Source: Actinomycetota bacterium (GTDB lineage Bacteria; Actinomycetota; Thermoleophilia; Solirubrobacterales; JACPNS01). Taken from it: a DNA stretch of 50,202 nucleotides. The stretch spans positions 1 through 50,202 of the forward strand of contig JACRKX010000058.1 in assembly GCA_016219715.1 (NCBI GenBank). The letters are read 5' to 3'. Shown here piece after piece: positions 1-7,122 of this stretch. Both the position numbers and the translations under genes were made by a program. Below the pieces are notes generated by a model that did not search any database, had not been told where the DNA came from, and saw nothing but the letters and a program-made list of their open reading frames with translations. The number at the start of each line of letters is the position of its first letter. The first letter of the stretch is position 1.

Positions 1-34
1 CGGCTGCGCCGCCGATGCCCCATCATTCAGTTCG

Positions 35-994
35 ATGATCCGCTTTACGAGCATCGCCGCCGCGCTAACGGTCGCCGCGCTTGCCGCCGTAGCGGCGTTC
101 GACGGGCAGCCGGCCGACGGCCGGCCGGTGGCGAAGGCTCCGCGCTGCAACGTCTTCCCGTCTGACAACGCCTGGAACCAGCGGGTCGACCAGCTCCCGG
201 TTGCCGCCAACTCGAACACGCTCGTCGACTCGATTGGACGCGCCGACTACGCCCACGCCGACTTCGGCTCCGGGACTTGGAACGGCGGTCCGATCGGCAT
301 TCCGTACACGGTTGTCGGCAAGCGACAGAGAAGGGTGCGCGTCAGCTTCGAATACGCCGACGAGAGCGACCGCAGGCGCTATCCGATACCGCGCAAGGCG
401 CCGATCGAGGGTGGCCGCAACGCCACCGGTGACCGTCACGTGATCGTCGTCGACCGCGACCGTTGCCGGCTCTACGAGCTCTACGCGGCCTATCCACGCC
501 GCGGTGGCCGCAGCTGGCGCGCCGGCTCCGGTGCGATCTGGAGCATGCGTTCGAACCGCCTGCGGCCCGCCGGCTGGACGAGCGCCGATGCCGCTGGACT
601 GCCGATCCTGCCGGGCCTGGCGCGATACGAGGAGGTCGCGGCCGGTGAGATCGATCACGCTCTGCGCTTCACCGCGCCACGTACGCGCCGTGCCTATGTC
701 TATCCGGCCCGGCACTTCGCCAGCAGCGACGACGACCCCGATCTTCCGCCGATGGGTGCGCGACTGCGCCTGAAGGCGAGCGTCGACATCGGCGAGTTCC
801 CGTCGCAGTCCCGCGTGGTTCTGCGCGCGCTTCAGCGCTACGGAATGATCCTTGCCGACAACGGGTCGCCGTGGTACGTCTCGGGCGCGCCGCACCGTAG
901 CTGGGACAACGACGACCTGCACTCGCTGCAGCGGCTGACCGGCGACGACTTCGAGGTCGTCGATACGTCGTCGCTACCCACGCCCGGGGCCTGA
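35..994 (+). CDS. Secreted protein of unknown function
   Basis: A 319-residue protein starting at the first ATG after the window edge. Residues 1-22 form a signal peptide (MIRFTS, then an Ala/Val-rich core), so the mature protein is probably exported. The mature part begins with a Cys-containing segment and the phrase FPSDNAWN and has many Tyr, Arg and Asp residues. No transmembrane segment is seen after the signal and I recognise no catalytic motif. There is no clear Shine-Dalgarno sequence in the 34 bases upstream that are visible. It stands alone on the + strand and ends 140 bases before the next secreted protein. Function unknown; the reading frame itself is convincing because of its codon bias and signal peptide. 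Confidence 0.8.
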   Translation: MIRFTSIAAALTVAALAAVAAFDGQPADGRPVAKAPRCNVFPSDNAWNQRVDQLPVAANSNTLVDSIGRADYAHADFGSGTWNGGPIGIPYTVVGKRQRRVRVSFEYADESDRRRYPIPRKAPIEGGRNATGDRHVIVVDRDRCRLYELYAAYPRRGGRSWRAGSGAIWSMRSNRLRPAGWTSADAAGLPILPGLARYEEVAAGEIDHALRFTAPRTRRAYVYPARHFASSDDDPDLPPMGARLRLKASVDIGEFPSQSRVVLRALQRYGMILADNGSPWYVSGAPHRSWDNDDLHSLQRLTGDDFEVVDTSSLPTPGA

Positions 995-1133
995 ACGCGA
1001 CGCTGTGAAGCCGGCTTGGACGGCCGTCCTAGGCCATCTCGTCGATCTTAATAACCGCTGGTCTTAGGGGATCTGCTGCATCTGCCGAGAAACCAGAGAA
1101 GGCGCTAGAGCGCCTCGACCCTCCCTCCGCACC

Positions 1134-1913
1134 ATGAATTTTCTTACGCCCAGGCGCGTTTTGACGTCAGTCCCGCTACTCGCGGCGGTGATCGCCTGCC
1201 TTGCGGTCTTAGCGTTGGCTACGGCTCCGGAAGCCCGGTCGGCCTCGGGCCCGCTGGTCTCGATCGCCACAGACGAGGAGTACCCCGACTGGTGCGACGA
1301 CGAAGGCTGGACCGAGTGGACCGACGATGACTGTCCGGTAGAGGAGGAGCCTCCGCCGCCACCACCACCCCCGCCGCCACCGCCCACCGACAACGACCCA
1401 GGCGACGGCAACGACGGGAACCCCGGCGATGGCTGGGACCCAGGCTGGGATCCCGGTTGGGATCCGCCCGACGACCCGCGCTGGCCGAAGACGCCTGGTG
1501 GCGCCGTCGCTCGCCTGGCAACCAACGGCCGCATCGCGATCGCTCCGAAGCGAGCGCCGCGCATCGTGAAGGACATGATCCACGCCGCCAATCGCATTAC
1601 GAAGAAGCCCTACAAGTGGGGCGGCGGCCACGCCCGCCTGACCGACACCGGCTATGACTGCTCGGGCGCGACGAGCTACGTGTTGCGATCGGTCGGACTC
1701 GTCAACGGCTCGATGGTTTCGGGCGGATACAAGCAGTGGGGCATCAAGGGCGCCGGTCGCTGGGTCAACGTCTACGCCAACAACGGCCACGTCTTCATGG
1801 TCGTTGCCGGCCTGCGCTTCGACACGTCGGGCCGGGGCGAGAGCGGTCCACGCTGGCGCACCGAGCCGCGCTTCGTCAAGGGCTTCAAGCTGCGTCACCC
1901 GCGCAAGCTCTGA
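1134..1913 (+). CDS. Secreted NlpC/P60-like cell-wall peptidase with Pro-rich linker
   Basis: A 259-residue exported protein. Residues 1-37 are a signal peptide; a short acidic stretch (EEYPDWCDDE) is followed by a run of about 12 prolines (near residues 74-84) and then Gly/Asp-rich repeats of the type DPGWDPGW. The C-terminal half (from about residue 140) looks like an NlpC/P60 papain-fold domain: KWGGGH, then GYDCSGATSYVL with candidate nucleophile Cys176, and NNGHVFMVV with candidate His219. NlpC/P60 enzymes cut peptidoglycan stem peptides. The linker would let the catalytic domain reach through the wall. The domain is short and the third catalytic residue is not obvious, so it could also be a binding module. 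It converges on the acyl-CoA synthetase gene. Confidence 0.75.
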   Translation: MNFLTPRRVLTSVPLLAAVIACLAVLALATAPEARSASGPLVSIATDEEYPDWCDDEGWTEWTDDDCPVEEEPPPPPPPPPPPPTDNDPGDGNDGNPGDGWDPGWDPGWDPPDDPRWPKTPGGAVARLATNGRIAIAPKRAPRIVKDMIHAANRITKKPYKWGGGHARLTDTGYDCSGATSYVLRSVGLVNGSMVSGGYKQWGIKGAGRWVNVYANNGHVFMVVAGLRFDTSGRGESGPRWRTEPRFVKGFKLRHPRKL

Positions 1914-1992
1914 CGAGCCCGGCGCTGGGTGCGGGGGCCGCGCGCGGCGCACTGCGCGAGCCGATCACCACAGTGCTTCCCGCCGGCGTCGC

Positions 1993-3492
1993 TTACGCCG
2001 ATACGTCGGCGGGCACTTCGATCTGGCGCTTGAGGATCTTGCCGGTGGCGGTTTTCGGCAGCTCGTCCATGAACCAGATGTGCCGCGGGTACTTGTAGGC
2101 CGCCACGCGCTCCTTCAGGAAGTCCCGGATCTCGTCGGCGGTCGCCGACTGACCTGGCTTGAAGGCGATCGCGGCGCCGACTTCCTCGCCGTGCGTCTCG
2201 TCGGGGACGCCGATCACCGCGGCCTCCATCACGGCCGGGTGCTCGTAGAGCACCTCTTCGACCTCGCGCGGGTAGACGTTGTAGCCGCCGCGGATGATCA
2301 GCTCTTTCTTGCGGTCGACGATGAAGTAGTAGCCGTCCTCGTCGACCTTCGCCATGTCGCCGGTCAGGAACCAGTCGCCGCGCATTACCTCGGCGGTGGC
2401 GTCGGGGCGGTTCCAGTAGCCCTTCATCACGTTCGGTCCCTTGATCGCGATCTCACCGACCTCGCCCTGGGGCAGGTCGCCCGCGTCGTCGTCGACGACC
2501 TTCATCTCGACACCGGGGATCGGCGTGCCGATCGAGCCGGGCTTCGCCGGGTTCTTTGGCTGGTTGAAGGAGGCGACCGGCGAAGTCTCGGAGAGGCCGT
2601 AGCCCTCGAGCATCTTCGCGCCGAACAGCTGCTCGACGCCGGAGAGCACCTCGACCGGCAGCGACGCGCCGCCCGAGACGCAGAATCGCAGCGATTCGGA
2701 GTTGATCTCGCCCGCGCCTTCGGTGTGCAGCATCGCGACGTACATCGTCGGCACGCCCATGAACACAGTCACGCCGTCGCGCTGGATGATCTCGAGCGCC
2801 TTGCCGGGCTCGAAGCGCGGCAGCATCGTTACGGTGGCTCCCGACGCGATGCCCGCGTTCATCGCGCAGGTCTGCCCGAACGAGTGAAACAGCGGCAAGC
2901 CGCCGAAGATCACGTCGCCCGGCTTGAACTCAAACATCTCGACGCACGTAGCGGCGTTGCCAGCGAGGTTGCCGTGCGTGAGTTCGGCGCCCTTCGGCGT
3001 TCCTGTCGTGCCGGATGTGTAGAGGATCACGGCCGTGTCGGAGTCGTCACGGGCGGCAACGGCCTCGATCGGGGTGGCCGCGGCAAGCAGCGCTTCGAAC
3101 TCGCCGGGCTTGACCAGCGTGAGTTCCGCGGCGGTGCCCTCGGCGCCGATCGCGGCGTCTTCGCCGAAGTCGTGCCAGGCGTAGAGCGCCTCGGCCTTCG
3201 GGTCGTCGAGGTAGAAGTGCACCTCGCGGCCCTTGAGCAGCACGTTCATCGGCACCACGGTGCCGCCGGCCTTGAGGATGCCGTAGTAGATCACCGGGAA
3301 GTAGGGCACGTTGGGCAGCATCAGGCCGACGCGGTCGCCGGGCTCGACGCCCTGGGCGCGGAGGTGGCCCGCAAACAGCGAGCTTGCGCCGTCGAGCTGC
3401 TCGTAGCTCAGTTCTACGTCATCGAGCTTGAAGGCGATTGCGTGCGGGTGCGCGGCGGCGGTCTTGGACAGCGCCTCGGCGAGATTGCTCAT
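1993..3492 (-). CDS. fadD: Long-chain fatty acyl-CoA synthetase
   Basis: A 499-residue ANL-superfamily AMP-forming ligase that activates a fatty acid with ATP and CoA. The AMP-binding P-loop YTSGTTGTPKGAE lies at residues 158-170. Further on are YGLSETSP (adenine/acyl binding), TGDMAKVDEDGYYFIVDRKKELI (hinge and A8 motif) and the C-terminal PKTATGK with the catalytic lysine (A10). Length is typical of bacterial FadD-like enzymes. It is transcribed away from alkB across a 236-bp divergent region, so it plausibly activates the fatty acids produced by terminal alkane oxidation. The exact acyl chain preference cannot be read from sequence; a medium-chain or aromatic acid ligase is the alternative. 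Confidence 0.9.
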   Translation of the reverse strand: MSNLAEALSKTAAAHPHAIAFKLDDVELSYEQLDGASSLFAGHLRAQGVEPGDRVGLMLPNVPYFPVIYYGILKAGGTVVPMNVLLKGREVHFYLDDPKAEALYAWHDFGEDAAIGAEGTAAELTLVKPGEFEALLAAATPIEAVAARDDSDTAVILYTSGTTGTPKGAELTHGNLAGNAATCVEMFEFKPGDVIFGGLPLFHSFGQTCAMNAGIASGATVTMLPRFEPGKALEIIQRDGVTVFMGVPTMYVAMLHTEGAGEINSESLRFCVSGGASLPVEVLSGVEQLFGAKMLEGYGLSETSPVASFNQPKNPAKPGSIGTPIPGVEMKVVDDDAGDLPQGEVGEIAIKGPNVMKGYWNRPDATAEVMRGDWFLTGDMAKVDEDGYYFIVDRKKELIIRGGYNVYPREVEEVLYEHPAVMEAAVIGVPDETHGEEVGAAIAFKPGQSATADEIRDFLKERVAAYKYPRHIWFMDELPKTATGKILKRQIEVPADVSA

Positions 3493-3635
3493 CTGGTGGA
3501 ACCCCGTTTCGTGGTGTCTTGAGCGCCGGCGTTTCCGCGCGCTCGCCGGTGGACCATTCTAAATCGATTTGCACGGTCGAGTCCGGTATTTTCCCATTCG
3601 GTGGGTGAAACCTTCGCGTTGGGAGCGCGTAGGTA

Positions 3636-3664
3636 TTGACTATTACACAGATCCATGTTACATA
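3636..3664 (+). promoter_or_regulatory. Predicted sigma-A-type promoter of alkB
   Basis: TTGACT at 3636-3641 is separated by 17 bases from TACATA at 3659-3664 (or by 16 from TTACAT at 3658). This fits a vegetative promoter and would give a transcript with about 60 bases of leader before the alkB ATG. The region is markedly AT-richer than its surroundings. The element TTACAC-N8-TGTTACAT inside it recurs in the WS/DGAT promoter. Confidence 0.55.
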
Positions 3665-3679
3665 GAGCTATGATCTGTG
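3646..3679. promoter_or_regulatory. Inverted repeat over the alkB -10 region (candidate operator)
   Basis: CACAGATC at 3646-3653 and its exact reverse complement GATCTGTG at 3672-3679 flank the predicted -10 and start of transcription. A smaller repeat CATAG-AG-CTATG sits at 3661-3672. The position is right for a repressor site controlling alkB. No regulator gene lies immediately adjacent; the TetR gene at 6266 is the nearest candidate, which is inference only. Confidence 0.4.
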
Positions 3680-3728
3680 ACCGGTGGACCTGCTCGTATG
3701 GTCCGTTTTACCCAATGGAGGCCTAGAT

Positions 3729-5006
3729 ATGTCCAAGGCGATAGACGCGGCGGCCCACGGAGGCACGCTCAAGACAGAAAACTCTGACGCCGCTTGGCAC
3801 GACCGCAAGAAGTGGGCGTGGATGCTCGGCCTGACGGTGCCGACGATCCCGTTCGGTACGTGGGTGCTGCACGAACTGACGAATTCACCGCTGGCTTGGT
3901 GGTACGGACCGATCGTGATCTTCTTCGTCTTTCCCGTTGTCGACACGCTGGCGGGCCTCGACGGCGCGAACCCGCCCGACAGCCTGCTCGAGGCGCTCGA
4001 AGAGCAGAAGTACTACCGCTACATCACCTATCTCTTCCTGCCGATTCAGTACATCTCGCTGGTCTGGGCCTGCTGGATGTGGGCCTACGGCGACCTCTCC
4101 ACGTTCGAGTCGGTCGGACTGGCCTGGACGGTGGCGATGGTCAGCGGCATCGCGATCGCGGTGGCGCACGAGCTCGGCCACAAGAAGCCCAAGCTCGAAC
4201 GCTGGCTAGCGAAGATCGCGCTCGCCGAGACCTTCTACGGGCACTTCTTCATCGAGCACAATCGTGGCCATCACGTGCGCGTCAGCACCCCCGAAGACCC
4301 GGCCAGCGCGCGCATGGGAGAGAACGTCTTCCGCTTCATCCCGCGCACGGTGTGGGGCAGCTTGGCGTCGGCTTGGCACCTCGAGTCGGCGCGCTTCGAG
4401 CGCATGGGCAAGAGCAAGTGGTCGCTGAAAAACGACCTGATCAACGCCTGGCTGATGAGCGTCGTGCTCTATGGCGGCCTGACGGCGATCTTCGGCGTCG
4501 AGATCTTGCCGTACCTGCTGCTGCAGGGTGTGGTGGGCTTCTGCATGCTCGAGGTCGTCAACTACATCGAGCACTACGGCCTGCTGCGCCAGAAGAAGGA
4601 AGACGGCCGTTACGAGCGCTGCCTTCCCAGCCACAGCTGGAACAGCAACAACCAGTGGTCGAACGTCTTCCTGTACCACCTGCAGCGCCACAGCGACCAT
4701 CACGCCAACCCGACGCGCCGTTACCAGGCGCTGCTGCACGTCGACGAGGCGCCGCAGCTGCCCAGTGGCTACGCCACGATGATGGCGCTGGCGATGATCC
4801 CGCCGGTCTGGAACCGGATCATGGACAAGCGCATCCTGCAGCACTACGAGGGCGACGTGACCAAGGCCAACATCCTTCCCGGCAAGCGGGCGAAGGTCAT
4901 GAAGAAGTACGGGCCCGGCACCGCGGCGGCAGAGGCCGCGATCGCCGCCGGCAAGTACACGAAGCCCTGGGGCAAGGAACGTCAAACGGTGGAGGCGGCC
5001 GCATGA
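3729..5006 (+). CDS. alkB: Alkane 1-monooxygenase (membrane non-heme diiron)
   Basis: A 425-residue integral membrane enzyme that hydroxylates n-alkanes at the terminal carbon using O2 and electrons from rubredoxin. All diagnostic His motifs are present: HELGH (147-151), EHNRGHH (176-182), the AlkB-specific NYIEHYG (278-284) and LQRHSDHH (318-325). About six hydrophobic segments surround them. An in-frame ATG exists at 3684, but the start at 3729 has GGAGG at 3717-3721, seven bases upstream, and gives the usual family length. The stop overlaps the rubredoxin start (ATGA), so the two are translationally coupled. The divergent fadD supports a role in growth on alkanes or long-chain hydrocarbons. 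Confidence 0.96.
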   Translation: MSKAIDAAAHGGTLKTENSDAAWHDRKKWAWMLGLTVPTIPFGTWVLHELTNSPLAWWYGPIVIFFVFPVVDTLAGLDGANPPDSLLEALEEQKYYRYITYLFLPIQYISLVWACWMWAYGDLSTFESVGLAWTVAMVSGIAIAVAHELGHKKPKLERWLAKIALAETFYGHFFIEHNRGHHVRVSTPEDPASARMGENVFRFIPRTVWGSLASAWHLESARFERMGKSKWSLKNDLINAWLMSVVLYGGLTAIFGVEILPYLLLQGVVGFCMLEVVNYIEHYGLLRQKKEDGRYERCLPSHSWNSNNQWSNVFLYHLQRHSDHHANPTRRYQALLHVDEAPQLPSGYATMMALAMIPPVWNRIMDKRILQHYEGDVTKANILPGKRAKVMKKYGPGTAAAEAAIAAGKYTKPWGKERQTVEAAA

Positions 5007-5170
5007 GCCGCTACCGCTGCCCGGTCTGCGACTACATCTACGACGAGGAGCAGGGCGACCCCCGCGAGGGCTTTCCCGCCGGCACGTCGTTCGAAGCGGT
5101 TCCCGACGACTGGAACTGTCCCGACTGCGGCGTGCGCGACAAGGTCGATTTCGTGAAGGACGAGGACTGA
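5003..5170 (+). CDS. rubA: Rubredoxin, electron donor to AlkB
   Basis: A 55-residue rubredoxin too short to stand out in a long-ORF scan. Two CxxC pairs ligate one iron: CPVC at residues 6-9 and CPDC at 39-42, with the usual YDEEQGDP and PDDWNCP spacing. It carries electrons from a rubredoxin reductase to AlkB. The start codon overlaps the alkB stop by four bases (ATGA). The sequence is of the AlkG2 type able to reduce AlkB (inference from context and CPDCG form). No rubredoxin reductase gene is present in the window, so it must be encoded elsewhere. Confidence 0.95.
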   Translation: MSRYRCPVCDYIYDEEQGDPREGFPAGTSFEAVPDDWNCPDCGVRDKVDFVKDED

Positions 5171-5183
5171 CGCTCCGGCGTTC

Positions 5184-5216
5184 ACGGCCCGGGCAGTGCC
5201 CGGGCCGTTAGCTTTT
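5184..5216 (+). terminator. Rho-independent terminator of alkB-rubA
   Basis: A perfect inverted repeat, ACGGCCCGGGCA at 5184-5195 and TGCCCGGGCCGT at 5197-5208, is followed by TAGCTTTT. It begins 13 bases after the rubredoxin stop and ends just before the next gene, so it closes the alkane operon. Confidence 0.8.
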
Positions 5217-5220
5217 CTGC

Positions 5221-5949
5221 GTGGCCGCTTACGCAGAAGACCTCGCCTTCATCCACGACGACGGATTCGGGATGATCGCGCGCGGCGCGGCCGCGACGCT
5301 GCTTGACGCGTTGCACGGCGCCGGCCTGCGCGAGGGCGTGATCGTCGAACTTGCCTGCGGCAGCGGAATCTCTTCACGAATCCTCGCCGGCGCGGGCTAC
5401 GAGATCCGTGGTTTCGACATCTCGCCGGCGATGGTCGAGCTGGCGCGAGAGAGCGTGCCGGAAGGCCGCTTCGAGGCCACGTCGCTCTACGACGCGCCGA
5501 TCGAGCCGTGCGTGGCGGTGACCGCGATCGGCGAAGCCTTCAACTACCTGTTCGATCTGCGTGCCGGCTTCGAGGCGATGTGCGGGGTATTCGAGCGCGC
5601 GCACGCGGCGCTCGTGCCGGGAGGGTTGCTGATCTTCGATGTGGCTCAGCCCGGCCGCGGCATGCCTCGGCTCGAGCAGATCACCTACGAGGGGCCGGGC
5701 TGGCGAGTCAGCTCCGAAGTCGCGGAGGACCCGGGGCGCCGCCGGCTGGTCCGGCGGATCGTCTCGCACCGTGAAGTGGCCGGCCTCGCCCGCACTCGCG
5801 AAGAGCATCACGAACTCGCCCTCTACGACCACGAAGAGGTCTTCGCGGCACTGCGCACAGCGGGCTTCAGCCCGCGAACGCTGGCGACCTACTCGGGCGA
5901 ATACAACTTCTCGCTCGGCCACGGCGGATTCCTCGCGCGCCGCATCTGA
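5221..5949 (+). CDS. Class I SAM-dependent methyltransferase
   Basis: A 242-residue protein with a GTG start four bases after the terminator. Motif I of the Rossmann methyltransferase fold is VELACGSGISSRIL (about residues 42-55), followed by the acidic loop GFDISPAMVELA that would bind the SAM ribose, and GGLLIFDVAQPGR near residue 140. The C-terminal part (HHELALYDHEEVFAALRTAGF) is typical of small-molecule methyltransferases of the UbiE/Tam type. No Shine-Dalgarno sequence is evident, and the terminator just upstream argues for its own promoter or readthrough. The substrate is unknown. Confidence 0.85.
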   Translation: MAAYAEDLAFIHDDGFGMIARGAAATLLDALHGAGLREGVIVELACGSGISSRILAGAGYEIRGFDISPAMVELARESVPEGRFEATSLYDAPIEPCVAVTAIGEAFNYLFDLRAGFEAMCGVFERAHAALVPGGLLIFDVAQPGRGMPRLEQITYEGPGWRVSSEVAEDPGRRRLVRRIVSHREVAGLARTREEHHELALYDHEEVFAALRTAGFSPRTLATYSGEYNFSLGHGGFLARRI

Positions 5950-5988
5950 TCGCACGGCCGACGCGTGAGTGGCTGTTAGTTTGGCCCG

Positions 5989-6027
5989 CCCGCCGAACCC
6001 CATGGGTGGGTGGTGGGGCTCGGCGGG
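5989..6027 (+). terminator. Strong hairpin downstream of the methyltransferase
   Basis: CCCGCCGA (5989-5996) pairs with TCGGCGGG (6020-6027) and, after one mismatch, CCCCA (5998-6002) pairs with TGGGG (6014-6018), leaving an 11-base loop. There is no following U-tract, so it may be an actinobacterial-style terminator or simply a structured spacer. The rest of the 316-bp gap 5950-6265 holds the palindromes listed next and nothing else I can support. Confidence 0.4.
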
Positions 6028-6133
6028 GCAAGCCGTAGGACGAGATCGACGGCCGGTACCGCCGAAAGTCGTCAAACAGACGCCGCTGGAACACCTTTCC
6101 CTGCGGAATCAAGAACCAAAATATCAGATTCGA

Positions 6134-6184
6134 GTACCGCGCGGTACCGCTAGGAACCAATTGGTTCTCACAAACGTGAGAGCC
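6134..6184. promoter_or_regulatory. Tandem palindromes upstream of the TetR gene (candidate operators)
   Basis: Two perfect 14-bp palindromes lie six bases apart: GTACCGCGCGGTAC at 6134-6147 and GAACCAATTGGTTC at 6154-6167. A hairpin-forming repeat GGTTCTCAC-AAAC-GTGAGAGCC (6163-6184, one mismatch) overlaps the second. They sit 80-130 bases before the TetR start codon, the usual place for autoregulatory operators of this family. Confidence 0.5.
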
Positions 6185-6265
6185 GGCGTTCGGCGCCGAA
6201 TCGGCCGGATCGGTGCCGCGAGCAGCGCGTGGCTGCGGCCAGGCGGCTTACTCTCAGGTCGGCAA

Positions 6266-6973
6266 ATGGACGATTCGCAGATCAGGCCCGCACCCGATGG
6301 CGCGCTGCGCCCGCCGCTCTCTGAGTTCCTCGGCCAGCTACCTGGCAGCCGGGCGCAGACCGGCGAGCGCGAGGAGGTATTGCGTTCCCAGCGTGGTCGC
6401 CTGATGGCCGCGCTCGTCGAGCTTTCGAGCGAGCGTGGCTACGAGGCGGTGTCGATCATCGAGATCGTCACGCTTGCGGGTACGTCCAAGCGCACCTTCT
6501 ACGAGCACTTCGCCGACAAGAACGACTGCCTCTTGCAGGCATTCGACCTGGCCGAGGCCTTTCTGGTGCAGACCGTCGAGAACGACCTCGCCATGTTCGA
6601 GGACCCGGCCCAGCGCGTGGCGGCCGGCATGCGCGCCTATCTCAGGGCGCTGAGCGAAGCGCCCGAGTTCACGCGGCTCTTCCTCAGCGAGACATCGGCG
6701 TACGGGCCGCCTCTGGCGGAGCGCTGGGCGCGCGCTCTCGATCGCTTCGGCGAGGTGATGGAGCAGCGCCGCGAGAAGCTGCGCGAGACCGACCCCGAGC
6801 TGCCGCCGCTGCCGGCCATGCAGGTGAGGGCGGCCACTGCCGGTCTCAGCGAACTCATCCGCCTGACGGTCTTTCGCGAGGGCGTGGCCGCGCTCGAAGG
6901 CATGGCCGACGACATGGCCGAACTCGCGGTAACGCTGTTCTCGGCGCGCCCGCAGCCCGGCCGCGAGGCCTGA
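6266..6973 (+). CDS. TetR/AcrR-family transcriptional regulator
   Basis: A 235-residue regulator. The N-terminal DNA-binding domain spans about residues 38-90, with the helix-turn-helix in the phrase SIIEIVTLAGTSKRTFYEHFADKNDCLLQAF, a textbook TetR signature. The C-terminal helical domain (to residue 235) would bind an unknown effector. The frame is open from 5969, but the ATG at 6266 is preferred because the upstream stretch contains the palindromic operators and non-coding-like sequence; a 35-residue tail before the HTH domain remains. Ligand unknown. Close to alkane and fatty-acid genes, but it also precedes a diguanylate cyclase, so the target is open. Confidence 0.88.
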   Translation: MDDSQIRPAPDGALRPPLSEFLGQLPGSRAQTGEREEVLRSQRGRLMAALVELSSERGYEAVSIIEIVTLAGTSKRTFYEHFADKNDCLLQAFDLAEAFLVQTVENDLAMFEDPAQRVAAGMRAYLRALSEAPEFTRLFLSETSAYGPPLAERWARALDRFGEVMEQRREKLRETDPELPPLPAMQVRAATAGLSELIRLTVFREGVAALEGMADDMAELAVTLFSARPQPGREA

Positions 6974-7068
6974 CCGCGCTCTGAGCCTGGACGAATGTAC
7001 GTGGGGCCCAGGCCCTACTCCAAAGCATCAAAGTCGCATGGCAAAAGGGGATCCTGGCCAGACGACCA

Positions 7069-7095
7069 GATTTCGCCGACTTTTCGGTCGAAATC
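7069..7095 (+). promoter_or_regulatory. Hairpin in the leader of the diguanylate cyclase gene
   Basis: GATTTCGCCGA (7069-7079) pairs with TCGG-(T)-CGAAATC (7084-7095) around a CTTT loop, an 11-bp stem with one bulged T. It ends about 14 bases before AAAGGA, the likely ribosome binding site of the next gene, so it could influence translation or end the TetR transcript. It does not resemble a c-di-GMP riboswitch. Confidence 0.35.
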
Positions 7096-7122
7096 CGCTT
7101 CGCAAAGGACGATACGCCATCT

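Noticed and set aside
1654-3522. 622-codon open frame on the plus strand opposite fadD
   Set aside because: It overlaps the NlpC-like gene and runs antisense to a clear acyl-CoA synthetase; low-complexity composition typical of shadow frames.
6974-7122. c-di-GMP riboswitch before the diguanylate cyclase gene
   Set aside because: Only a simple hairpin (7069-7095) is visible; the conserved GEMM core and paired helices are not.
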